Below, in pieces: positions 10,921 to 23,110 of a stretch of DNA of 64,000 nt. The DNA lies in assembly GCF_035582795.1 (NCBI RefSeq), contig NC_134369.1:61876001-61940000 (forward strand), written 5' to 3'. Position 1 is the first letter of the stretch, and each line of letters starts with the position of its first letter. Made by a program: the position numbers and the translations under genes. The DNA comes from Mycteria americana. Its lineage: Eukaryota > Chordata > Aves > Ciconiiformes > Ciconiidae. The notes beneath the pieces are model-generated. The model was not told where the DNA came from and searched no databases. It worked only from the letters and a program-made list of their open reading frames with translations.

Positions 10921-13900
10921 CGTGCTGAGGCTGGAGATCTTGTTTGGAGGGGAAGACTCGGTGGACACCCTGGTGACAGCAGCAAGAACACCGGTGCATG
11001 CTGTGGTCGGTCCCTTTCATTGACAGAGTAAGATCATACAGTCAAATCGTACAGTCACTGGCCCTACAGGCAGCGTGGCCCTTCTGGGGTGGAATAAGGA
11101 AACCACAGTCCCTCCTTTTCTGCCTTTAACAGGAGTTCAAGACTCTGGACCATACCGATCGCCTCCCTTCTCTCCCTCCAATTATAGGAGGCCAAAGTGA
11201 CTTTGCTTGGTGAAAAAAAGAAGGGGAAAAAACCCCAACCCCCAAACTCCAGAAAAAATATCAAACTCCCTCCCCCAGCCGAATTAGATTTTTTTTATAA
11301 GGTGATGTTTTGAGGAAAACGAACATCATCCGAGAGAGCGAGCACTGAGAGGGCTGTACACGATACGTGATAAACTGAAACCATACAGGGCTGGGCGGTT
11401 TAACTGTTTTAGCAGCCAGCAGGCAGATGCAGAGGGGTGGAAGGCTGTGGGGGTGTACATATAGCCCTGCTGCCCATAAGGACCGAGCCTGTGATCAGCG
11501 TGATGAGCCGGTGGGTCCCCGGCCTCCTCTGCCCACGGGCACGAGCAGGGAGCGGCAACGGGCGGCAGTCTCGCCCTTGGCTCTGCGTGTTGGCTTCACT
11601 TTTAACGTTTTTGTTTCCTGTGTTGTGGTGGATGGGTTCACAGGCAGTGCTTCCTGTCAGACATCAGTTGGGGACCACAAAGCGAGCTGGATCAATAGTC
11701 TCACCGCTGTGATGTCCTTTTGATTAGCGCGGTGTCTTGGTGGCTGGATCCCAGTGTCACATCAGCTGCCCTTGGCTGGAGGTATCAGACTGAGTTGGGC
11801 TCGGCCTGTCTCAGAAGCGACAAGGTTTTCTATCACATCCCATTATTGGCAACTCCTACTTTGTGTCAGACACAGACAATAGACTTGTCGGGTTTCATCT
11901 GCCAGAGGAGAAGCAGCTATAGATATCTCCCCTATGCAAATCTGCGCAGCCAAGCGAGGAGCACAGCCACTCGCGGGGTGTCAGGGTCCCCTCCCGGGCG
12001 CCCAAAGACTTCTCCGTTTTCTGGTCAAGAAGCATTGTAAAGCACATTTACTTTACTCTTCCCGCCCTATCTTTAGAAGGAAAATAATTTGTGAAGGCCA
12101 AAACACACTTCCAAGTCCTTTTCTGCACACTGTGGGTTTGAACTGTGGAGTTATGCTTGGGTTGTTCTCTGGCTTTTCCTGGGAGCATGATGTTTATGGA
12201 AAGCTCGGTTATCACACGTACGTTTGGGAGATGAGACGTGAAGAAGAAAACCACCCAGCGTTGCAAAACAGATGAAGAAGGTACAGGAATTACCCGCCTG
12301 GGTCCAGCTGCCGCGCTGGCATGGGAGCTGGGGCAGAGCCCACCGCCTCGCAGCAGTGGCATCAACGCTGCCCTCGGCCTGGCCCATCCCGGTGTTGGGA
12401 GAGTGCTTCCCATCCGTTTTATAACTAAAGCCTGAGTGATTATGTTCAGCCTTTGACTATCCAGTTCCCTTTCTCCACTCCTTCAGATGGCGTCGCTCCG
12501 AGCAAAACCTGCTGGAGGAGACTCGGGCCCGTTTCTTTGCTCCGGCTCTGAGAACGGGTGGCCGGCAGCCTGCCCGCCTCAAACTGCTGGCCAGGCAGGA
12601 CCCTCTCAAACACTGGATGAATAACAACGGATAGATAGACTGTTCCCAGCCTTATAAGGAAAAAAAAAAAAGATTTTCACTGCACTGCTTATTTTTGGGT
12701 TTGTTGTTACCTGTGCAAGCACGCGCGGCCATGGGGCAGTACGACAGGACACGGGCTGCGCTGTGAGGCGCGGCTGTTAAACCACTCAAAATAGTGAACC
12801 GTTCACCATTTTGATCAAAAGCATTCTTAAAAGTGAGGAAAACTTCAGCATTGACTTAAAGCACGGAGCATTTAACGTTTCAGCTTGCCCCTGAGGCCAA
12901 CATGGATGCCAGCTGGCCCCCTAGCAGAGGCGGGCCGGGGCTGCCCGCCTCTGGTGAAGCTGAGACCCCCCGGCAGGACAGACCTTGGCAGCCATCAGCC
13001 CCGCTGCTGCACGGCCCCTTCCTGCTACCAGAAGGTGCTGGCATGTCCTGATAATCCCGTCTGTTAAAAATGCTTGATGTAATTGAGGAAAAATGCTGTA
13101 TTTATCTTTTGCTCATCTTAACTCAATTTGAAGAAAAGGATCTGCTCTCGTTGCTTGGCGAGGATGTTGTGCAGAAAGGTTAAAGATAGAGGATGTTTAT
13201 ACGGGAACGGAGTTTCCCAAGGAGGGAGCTGGGCGGAGGAGATGTCTCCTCCATTTGTCATTTTAATTTCCTGTTTTTAAATGATTGGTCTCAGCCTTTT
13301 AGAGAGAATACAGGGGCGAGCTGCGTTGGGTGTGTGCTTCGCCATCATGGCGGTGTGATGTGAATAAACTGATGTCCCTGGCCCGACTCATGGAGGCCCT
13401 CACAGCTCACAAGGCCAGCATCTGCCATGGGTTGGGTGGTCCTGCCTTTGGAAAACAGCCACCCACCGGAGGGCCCCTTCAGTTTATCAGCGGGGAGGGG
13501 TGTATCAGCAATGTGAGGGACTTGTTCCACCTTTAGTGCTGCCGCGTGTGATACGTGCCCCATAAGAGCTAGACAGCAGTTGATGTGGTTACCCCATGGG
13601 CTCCTGGACCTTCTTCCCCGCTCACACCCACACCCCATAGCAGCACCCAAACCTCTTATGGGTCTCCAGTGGTGTCATGTCAACCTGCTAGCCAGGAACT
13701 TGGATGTACGAAGAGATGCCAGCCATCTTGCTGGAGGTCAGGGCTGGAATAGTGCTGTTTTGCCTCCAGACGCCTGGCCAAATTTATGCATCAGCACAGC
13801 CTCCTTCAGCATCCTGAAAGCCCTAGAGAAATTGCTCCATAGCTCTTCTGCAGAAGGCACCATGGAGAGGTGGGGACCTAAGCAGTTTTGGGGCACAATT

Positions 13901-15359
13901 CCCTGTATAAAGGCACCAGCAATGGTTTGGAAGATAGGTGTGAGCCGGTAGAGTGGAAGGGTCATTCCTGTTGCCCGTGGTACCGGACTGAGGTTGGAAA
14001 TATTGATGGACCAGGGCTGTTTGTACCAGCGAGGGCTGCATTATAAAGGGACGTGGATGGATGCCTAACACAAAGGACTGAATTCAGTGTTGACCTGCAC
14101 CACGTGCAGCCCTTCAATGGACTGGTGTGGGGTGCCAGTCAGCTCTCAGTTTGTCCCCAGTGAAGCCATTATTCTAGTTGGATGCTATTATACGGCATGG
14201 GGTTTGCTGCGTTAGTGGGAATGGGATCAGAAACGCCTATATAGGAGACACTGCATACAAACAAAAGTAATTTTTCAGTTTTTCACAATTTGAGTAGTGT
14301 TTCTGGGAAAAAAAAGGCTCCTGATGGTGACTCGTATCTAAAATTTTTGCTAGGTAGCTGCATCCTGCTGTGTCCTGCCCTGACCCTACATCATTTTCAG
14401 CTGTCACCAGCTGTCCCTTGCTCTTGCCTTGTGAACTATGCGAAACAAAACAAGAACAAGTACAGCGTGAAAGTGTGAACGGCCTGTGCTGCAGACCTCC
14501 CTCGAGCTCTCTCCAAGAACAGAGGCTGGGAGTCAGAGGCTCTGGAGATGTGCCCTGGGCGGGCTCCAAGAGAAGACAACTTGCTCTGCACTCCAGCAAA
14601 CAGCCTCTCGCCTGCGCAGCTGAGGGGCTCCAAGCTCCTGGTGCTCGCTAAAGCAGCCAGCGTGGGGTCAGGGCACAGAAAGGCAGAGCCTGAAGGTCCC
14701 TTTGTGGTTTCCAAAAGGGTGGGCTGGACTTCTGGGCAAGCAGCACCTCTTCTGCTCCTGCCCACTGAGCATCCTGCCTTCCTCTTCCCAGGGCAGCATG
14801 GGGATGGGGAAGCTCCTCCTTAACTTTCTCACGTAATGCAGCAGAAAGTCTGTTATTTCTGCTCAGCCTGGACCTCTGACAAGCTACTTAAGGTCTGGGT
14901 CTGGCTGACTGCAAAAAGTGTTACTCAGCTTTTGCTCACTTGGCTTTGTTTGCCCCTTTCCCCCCCCCTCTTATTTTTCTTCATACTGGGTAAGGGGAGC
15001 ATTTAGTGCAAGATAGATTTTTAGCAACACCTAATGTATCTGCTGCTCTCGTGCACTCAGAAGATGCCAGCAGAAGAACTGTGCTGAACAGCAGTGTCTT
15101 GGGGTGCCTTTACGGTCCGCATATGCTGAGGTTGGAGCCGGCAGCCTGCAGGCAGCGAGAGCAGCCGCTCGTCCTGCTTGCTGCAGCCGACTCACGTGCC
15201 CTGTGCTTGTGCTCCCTCTGCCTTTTCCTCTCTGAGACCTGGGTTTCTGCCCATGTATATATACATTTAATGCGTGGCAGAAGCAACGTTAGGCTTACCT
15301 TTGGGTGATTGTGGGTTTTTTGGCATGGGGATTGTTTGATCTCTCTCCCTGCTCTGCAA
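10921..15359. other. Intergenic DNA, no gene seen
   Basis: Alternating moderately GC-rich (about 11400-11600, 12300-12600, 12880-13040, 14480-14800) and AT-rich segments. Open frames are short and without recognisable domains. No RNA gene or transposon recognised. Confidence 0.55.
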
Positions 15360-15860
15360 CGGAGAGGAAGTTGACTGAATGTTTATTACATTTTGTAGAT
15401 TACGTATGCCCATCTACAGCATACGTTTACAATGAATTTATAGACCCCTATAAAGGGGCTTACAGGCATTATATTTAATTAAAGTGGCAGAAATTATATC
15501 ATTGTAATAACTGCCTGGCCTTTAGAGGTAAAACTCAGTGCCAAGGATTCCCAGATGAATCATCTCTGATAAGAACCAGAAATGACACAGGCCATATATT
15601 GTATGGTGAATTTGTTCGGATTGGTACCTTTAGGGTATTCAGCCTTGCCAAGTCTCTGCGGTGCTGACACAGTTTATTACACATTTTCATTTATTAAGAG
15701 ATTATTTGACTGCAGTTTGTTGTTTTATTGTACAGCAGGTGATAATTTTACACTAAATTAACTGTAACATCTCTGTTAGGAACAGGCCAAAGAGGCTTCT
15801 TGCTATGATGCTAAATACTAAGTAATGGCTTTTATTCATCAAGGGAGTAATTTACTCTCC
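15360..15860. promoter_or_regulatory. AT-rich, homeodomain-motif block (candidate conserved element)
   Basis: Open-frame-free, CpG-poor DNA with the perfect palindrome TTTAATTAAA (15474-15483) and a small CCCCT/AGGGG stem at 15445-15458. The even, low-repeat AT-rich texture is like conserved enhancers. Inference only. Confidence 0.3.
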
Positions 15861-16180
15861 TGTGCAGGGCTTGAACAAGACTCTCCACCAACCTGTTATT
15901 AGTCTGTGCGTGCATGCAGTTCAGGTTAGGGTTAATAGGTCTTGTGCCAATGCAGGCTGCCTCTTAAAACCAGATCTCTGTGCTAGCATCAAACAGCTCG
16001 CTACTTCGAGGCTTGACTAAAAAATGGTTTGAGGCTACCAAATCTGCACGTAGGCAGACAAATGGCCACTGAGGTCTGGAGGTGGGTGACGCTTGTCGTG
16101 TCAACCCAGGAGCCCGGCTGTTAGCATCAGAAGAGGTTACAGCTGGGCAGGAAAAAAGTGAAAGCTCCTAGCACAGTTTG
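15861..16180. other. Intergenic DNA, nothing specific seen
   Basis: No open frame of note and no repeat. It links two enhancer-like blocks and may be part of one larger element. Confidence 0.5.
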
Positions 16181-16970
16181 ACTTTTCAGTAAAATAAAAA
16201 GATGCTGTTTCCGTTCCTGGCTTAAATATTTGTTATTTCAACCAAAGAAATAATTCAACCAGAGAATAATTTTCAAACCTTTTCTAAAAACAAAGGAAAA
16301 AAAAAAGAGCAAAAATAACCATCCCCCTCTTCCCACAGAAATTAATAACTTTTGAAGGAAAAATATTTATTCAAAACCCCTTTTTTCCATTTAAAGTAGA
16401 TTACAGATGAAAATAATTTGTCTATCCCTTAACGAAGTCCATTATACCAGACTAGTTTCATAGTCTGTCTCACACAGATACCGTTGAGTTAAGCTTTGTA
16501 TTGGGAGATGGGAATTCCACACCAAATTGAATTGGAGACTGAAGCAGGAATAATTATGGCTGCAAATTATTAAAGCTTTGCTATATTGGAAATTCACAGC
16601 ATGCTTATAGCGGTAACTTACTATTAAGAACCATACTACAAAGCTAAAAATAGAGGAAAAAAATCAGAATCATATTGCTTTGATCACAATTCCATGTTTA
16701 AAGGAAGTAATCATTGGCAAAATAATCCCCTTCCCAACTGCGCCGTGGATTAGCTTTGGTTAATGCTAACATTTCCTTTATACGGAGCACATCAAGGGAA
16801 AAATTATCAATTAAAATCTAGGGCTGGGTAAGTAATTCGTAGTAAATCATTTACCCGAGGGATCCCCCGACACACACATGCTCTTTCTCACTTATGACTT
16901 TTCTGCAAGCAAACCCTGACTTTCAGCACATGATATTGGTGAGTGATAACTTACCGAGCGGTTAGCTGTG
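16181..16970. promoter_or_regulatory. AT-rich block with forkhead-like palindrome (candidate conserved element)
   Basis: Dense in ATTA/TAAT cores and free of substantial open frames on both strands. It includes the near-perfect palindrome GTAAATCATTTAC (16842-16854), two GTAAA half-sites facing each other. The strongest enhancer-like texture upstream of RCOR1, judged by eye. Confidence 0.35.
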
Positions 16971-19900
16971 AGTTACACACATTCGTTCTGACCGGACAAG
17001 CAGATGAAGTGTTATACTTCTAGCTGCTGAAGGGATGATCAGAGCTCCTAAATTAGGTGTCCAGTGTGGTTTTTCTTATGATTAGTTATTCCAAATTGTC
17101 TTCTGGGGAATATTTTCTAGTGTTTATTTTAAAATTCGCTGCTCAAAGATCATTCTGCTGCAAGCTTGTTAGCTGGAGCGCTCATGGAAAGCAGCTACCA
17201 AAGCAATGTGCACCCATACTTGGAGAATATGAAAAATTATTCCTTACTATTTTTTTGCAGTATTCCCCAGATCTAAAAGCATGGAAAGGGCTTGTCTGTT
17301 TTATTTATTTTGGGTTGTTTGTTATTGTTTTTAGATGAGGGAATGTGAGACCATGTAAATGGCTGTTGTCTGTTGCCTTTTGGGAATGACATTTGATTTA
17401 CCCCCTTCTCCCCAATTTTTTGGAGTCCCTGTTTTCTGCAAAGGGAACATACAGAAAATTTCCAGCTCATCCTTAATGCGGGTCTGGTTTTTTTTTCAAG
17501 GGCAAGGGCAATGCCAGCCTATGAAGCAAAAGTCTCCCAGGTCCCAGGCCTGGGAATTAAGTGTTTGCAAGTGGGAGGCTCTGCCCATGCATCCCAGCTC
17601 AGGTGCGAAAATCTGGGGAAAAAACCTGCACACTTGAGAGCGGAGGAGGTGCATGGCACCCTATGGACACCAAAGGCACACCTGCACAGAACGTACGCTT
17701 GAGAACGAATCCTTTGCTGGATAGCTTGCAAAAGCTGCTGCTCCTAAAGCCATCTACAAAAAAAAAGATGAGCAAAGCTGGGAATAAACTGAGATTCAAA
17801 TAAATCCTTTGTGCATAGTTGGGAATTTAAATGCATTTGATCCTTTGAAGGAAGTTCCAGTCGGTGCATTTTTAGAGGGATGTGGTCTTGCACCTGGACT
17901 GGAACCTGCAGGTGCCTTCTGCCCTCGCCTCTGTAAGAGCCCAGTGAGGTACATTGCTCTGGTTTTTAGCTATTTCATACCTAAAGCAGGCACCCAACAG
18001 CATAACGTGAGCTTGTAAAGCCCTGAGAGATCCCTAGGTGAGGGCTGTTCTACAAGGGCCCATTGAGATGGCGAAGTCCTGTTGTGTTCAGAGAGGACTG
18101 CAAACAGTGAGGTGAGCTGGCATGAGTGACGTGAACATTGACTAGATCATGTCTGTTTTTAACATCCAGCAAAATTATTAGAACCACTAGTGTTATCATC
18201 TACTATGGGGCATCCCATACAAAATGATGCTTAGAGATTGCACCACAGTACATGCTATTATGTTACATTTCTACCCATCTAGCATCCCTGCAGCCTGTTT
18301 AAAGAACTGTAAGTAAAACCAGAGCTGCTGATTACCACTTTACAAATGAAAACCTTGATTTTATTTGATGGCGTAAGAGTTGAGAAGAAAATGGGGGGAA
18401 AAACACAGAGCAGAATAAATTTTATTAGTAGAGTAGGTGCAGCAGAGTAATTACAATTTCTGGGAGAGTGTTGGGAGCCGCATAAGAAGGCTGGAAAAGA
18501 AATAGCAGCTTAAATTTTGATTGTCTGTTTGGGGTGATAGTAAAGTCAAGAGTGCCATTTCCAGTCTAAAATCCCTATATCCAATACTAAAAAGCATTAG
18601 AGCCTAAATAAGGATTTGAATACAAATGTCTTCAACTCCGGCTCACCACAAAATTAAAGGATCTGTTCCAGGAAATACAGTATCCGCATGTAGAGACCCC
18701 CTAGATCTATGCCTTTGAAGCTTAAGTTTTAATTCGGGATTAAAAAAAAAAAAACCAACCAAACTTGCACAAAGCCCTGCAGAAGTCTGACACGGCGTCC
18801 TGGAAGAGATCCTGCGCCACTGCTGCCTCGAGTGGAGCTGGGTTGGAGGTCTTGGCACTTGCCCAGAGAGGGAACGCTGCCCACAGTGATGCTGCTGATA
18901 CAAGAGTGATTCAGCTGCAAACGTGGAGAGAAACACTGAATCCGGGAGAGAAGCACTGAATCCAGGACAGGCGGGATGGCACACAGGCTGGCTGAGCCCC
19001 AGTGATGCTGGTTTTAAAGGCAAATGCACATGGTTTGGGTTAAGGCTGGCCTCCCTCTGTCCAAATGCGTTACAGATCATAGATGATGTGGGCTTCACAT
19101 AGGTAATTTTTTATTTTTCATCTTGATATAAGGCAGCCCAGGAGACACTATCATGTATGAATTGTGCATTTTTCTTGTGCTCTGTGTTTCATTTACTCAA
19201 AAGAGCTTCTTAGCAGCCCAGGTACAGTGGGTGACCACTTCTATTATTCTCAGCATTGTGCAACATTATTATTTTGCTTGTCCTCTTTTATGTGCAGGCT
19301 TGAGTGCAATTGGAAGCACCAGACAGAGCTCACTCATTTAGGGACATCTGAACTGGGATAAAATAAGATATCCAGTAGCTTTTACCATCATGCCTTTACC
19401 TCCTAGTGTAGACAGAGCTGGCAGTAGGGTCATCTTCAATAGATGCCCATGGGTGGCCCTACCAAACAAGGTGCCTCAGCGCTGGAAGTCCCAGCAGCAG
19501 CGATGGCAGGGTCCCGGGATGCAGGGGATGCTGTTAGGTGAGCTGCTTTGTAGCTGCGGCTGGCCACAGCTCCAGCGCTTGGCAAGCTGGCTCTGGGGTT
19601 TGTGGCCTCTGAGGTGTTTTCCCTGGGTAGGTGTTGCAGACCTGGCAGCACTGGGGTGACAGTGGGAGCCGCTGACCAGCCTCACTGATACTCTGCCAGC
19701 TGCCCAGTTGCTCTGTAAGCAATTCTGAGGTTTGGTTTCATTTTTATTTACTCCATTACATAAAACATTCACATCTCAAAAAACCCAAAACCCCACAACA
19801 CCCAAAGATATTTTCAGAGAACAGTATTTTCCATTTGCTCCTGCTGGCCAGGCTCCCTGGCCCTTCGGCCTGTGGTGCAGCAGTTTCCATTTTGAGCTCT

Positions 19901-21229
19901 GATGTTCTTGGGTCAGCCCTGGCTACAGGAGCCTATCCAAAACAGGGGCCTCCTAAGCCCGATTCATGGGCCACTTGCAAGTTCCACTCCAAGGCGAGTG
20001 CATACAAATTCACTGGCATATTCCTTGTCTTTCCGGAGCTTGTTGTGCAACTAAAGATTGGTTTCTGAGTGATCCCACTGTGCATCCCGGGTCCTGCAGG
20101 GAGACATGCCAGTACAAGCCATATCAGTAAAAAGATCTAGTAAAAGGGTAGACAACTTCATTGTAGCCAGTGAGAGAGTATGTGCATCGCAGCTCAGCTG
20201 TGGGCTCGGAGGGCAAGGAAACCTTTGGTGAGGGGCTGCTGCTCAACAGACAAGGGTTATAAATTTTTCACCTGGAAGAGCCGCACCTTCCCGAAGAGGG
20301 AAGAGCCTCCGAATTCCTCCTGTGGGCTCTGGAAAACATTTTGAAAAATTTTCCCTTCTTCAGATAAAGAACTCATTAAGTTTTCTGTTCCTCTGAGTCC
20401 CCATGCTTCCCATTCCCAGAGGCATAACATTGAGCCTCATCACTAACTAGAACAACTGAGGCCTTTATTTTGGTGTAAAGCTGCATGAAAAAAAGAAAGT
20501 CCCCTGTGTATACAGCTGTAACACTTGCACGATTGTAAGGAAAATGGAGGAACCCACAACTGATTTCCAAATCTGCATCTTCCTTTTTTCCTATAATGAG
20601 TGTGATGCGTAATTTACACAGGCAAGAAAAACGTACGAAGCTGATTATTTTTTTCTTTCTGTTTGTTTTCATTCAGTTGCAGAAGGGCTGGAATGCCAGA
20701 AAGCTAAGATAAGAGCCCTACCCTTTCCTTGATGTGGTGAGCAGGAGAGCATGGAGAGGAACGCTAGTACTCAAGGTACAACCATGAGGACTTAGTTGGG
20801 TCTTTCCAGCAGCTATCAAAAAAAGATGTCTCGTCTCTTTCCTGTTTTGAAAAGGAGGAGCATGGGAGCCATGGCGTGAAATGCTCAGTGGTGTCAGGGG
20901 CAATCACAGTCCCAGTCACCGAGATACTTGCCCACACCCAGGACTGTGGCAATAAACTGCTGACTACAACCAATATTATAAAAATTCCTCCCTGGATGCC
21001 GTAGGCACATGGATGGTTTTGCATATCTGGAAGACTCACTGGGCGATGACATATTTCCTCTTTGGGTTGACTCATGAGCTGCTCCTCCTGGTTGCTATGA
21101 AAGTTGGAAGCACTTTAACACTGCCTGCTTCAAGTACATTTCATGAAAAGAGAGAAAATCTCAATATTATTTCTGGATTCACTGGTTTGACCCTTTCACT
21201 TTTTCAATTGGTAAGCTTTGACATTTATT
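16971..21229. other. Intergenic DNA, no gene seen
   Basis: The longest frame (18643-19098, minus, 151 codons) has no recognised domain. AT-rich stretches alternate with short GC-richer segments near 18780-18900 and 19450-19670. No transposon or RNA gene recognised. Confidence 0.55.
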
Positions 21230-21690
21230 AAATAGCTTGTTAGTGGCAGAAGCAACGACAATAAAATTTGTGTGTATAATTTAAAGCAAACAGTCTCCTC
21301 TCTTAATCCAGCCTTCAAGGCCTGAAGTAAACAACTGCATTTCGAGGGAATGCTAGTAAGAAAAGAAAAGTCTGTCGGGTGCTACTTTTTTTTAAACCAT
21401 GAGAAAAATTGTTTAACAGCCTAAAAGCTCTAAGCCCTGAGTTGTTATGGGGAGATAACAGCTCCGTTAATTAGATGATCAAATATTACTTTATTAGTAA
21501 ATTCTTGCATGGGTCTGGCATGACTTGTGCTCATTTATGAGACATGTGACTCTCTTTTGAGCATTTATAATGAAATTTTTCCAGTAAGTTATTTAATGTA
21601 ATTGCCGTAATTCTCTAATCCGTATATTTGCATCAATGCTGTGTGCTGATTATGACCTGGCTCAGGGTATTTATCTGTGCTGATTTTCAG
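21230..21690. promoter_or_regulatory. Candidate enhancer with GATA, TAATTA and octamer motifs
   Basis: Within about 180 bp lie AGATAA (21453-21458), TTAATTA (21467-21473) and a perfect POU octamer ATTTGCAT (21626-21633). The block is AT-rich, CpG-poor and almost without open frames. Motif clustering suggests a developmental enhancer; which gene it would serve is unknown. Confidence 0.4.
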
Positions 21691-22740
21691 CAGCTCTTGG
21701 GAAAAAAATAAAAGGTCTTTTCACGATGTGCAAGTTTGCCACCGTTTCAGACCTTGCTTTCTGTCACTCACCAGGAGAGGTGAGTCTGGTAGACCTGCGT
21801 ACTTGAGCTCATCCCGAGTTAGCGCTGCGCCAGCATGTGGGCAGCGGGGAAAGCGAGAGGGAAGAGGCTGGATAGAGCCATTAGGGCAGCTGACAGTGAC
21901 ACCAGGAGCTGACCTGGCTCCCCTGCCACTGACTCCTGAACAGGGGCAGTTTCTATGGGGATGGACAACATCTCCTGCTGCATCTGCTTGCCCTGCCACT
22001 CGGACAGTTAAATCGCCTGCGAGCTGCTGATGGCCAGAGCTTACAGCCTGGTGGTTTAAGGGAAACTAAAATCACTGCTGATCCACCTTGAAATGTTGGC
22101 TGTAGGCAGAGCGCTCAGGGATGCGGCAAGAGCTGGTGTGGGGAGCCAAAGGGACGGCGGCAGAGCTCTGCCAGCAGAAGTCACCCGGCCATCGAGTCAG
22201 CACCAGGCTGTCTTGCAGGGACGTGGGCTGCCCAGATTGAAATCCCTTGTGGTTTAAAGCAGACCTAGCATTTCACAATGCAATCTCTCCCTGTAGTTCC
22301 CTACGCAGGGCTCATATACGTTTGTATATTGTACAGCTCCTGCATAGCCTGCAGTACTTTTTAATACATAACATACGTGTTTATCTCAATGTGGGACAGA
22401 CACCAACTAACACTGCTCGTTAATGAGGGCACAATCAACTTGCATAACCTTGAACCACCGAGTGCACACAGTGATGTATGAATGAGAGGTTAACTGCAGA
22501 TGACAGCTCATTTCTTTTTGTTCTTCTGCCCAGAACATCCTGCCAATACACACATTATAAATAACGTGTTCTTGTGATGGTAAAGGGGGCATTTCAGAAG
22601 TGAGTGTCACCTCTTTGCTTTAGGAGTGATTGCATGACATTGTGGGGTTTCAGCCTTAATACCATCTATCGCCTCAGCTGCTGGGATCAGCTGTTTCACC
22701 CCAGGATCTCCACTGCTGCTACCCCCAACCGCAGCCCGGT
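21691..22740. other. Intergenic DNA, no gene seen
   Basis: GC-richer segment with short frames lacking recognisable domains, then AT-rich DNA from about 22280. Confidence 0.55.
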
Positions 22741-23110
22741 TCTGCTTTCTGAATTAGAAAGTTGAATGTAACATAGATTAACTTTAAAACCTACAGAAAA
22801 GGGCAAGTAGCATTTTTGATGTGCGTGAGACGTCTGTGCCCATCTGACTAACAGTTCACAATTCACGGAGCGGTGTCATTCATAATTCGCGTAAATGCTC
22901 ACTTGCTCACCCACCCACAGCCGTGTTATATGCTGCTTTTCCATGCAAAACGCTCAGCCAGCGATAAAGCCCAGTTAGCATCACGCTATCTCTGCTCTCA
23001 CACAGATTATGCCACATCAGTGTTCTTTCTGTAGGGAATATATTTACTTGCTGTAAGGAGCCATCTAGTGAGGGTTTACTGCACATAAAATAAAAGTAAC
23101 CGTTTCTTTA
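22741..23110. promoter_or_regulatory. Candidate conserved element ending in a CTCF-like site
   Basis: Open-frame-poor block with enhancer-like texture. Near its end GCCATCTAGTGA (23060-23071) matches the reverse complement of the CTCF core at 11 of 12 positions. Functional status is inferred. Confidence 0.3.
23060..23071 (-). promoter_or_regulatory. CTCF-like core motif, minus orientation
   Basis: Read on the minus strand the site is TCACTAGATGGC against CCASYAGRKGGC, with a single mismatch at the first base. It faces the forward motif at 731. Confidence 0.35.

Noticed and set aside
12910-12925. CCCCCTAGCAGAGG, CTCF-like
   Set aside because: Two or more core positions mismatch.
15925-15937. 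GGTTAGGGTTAA, telomere-like hexamers
   Set aside because: Fewer than two full TTAGGG units; no interstitial telomeric array.
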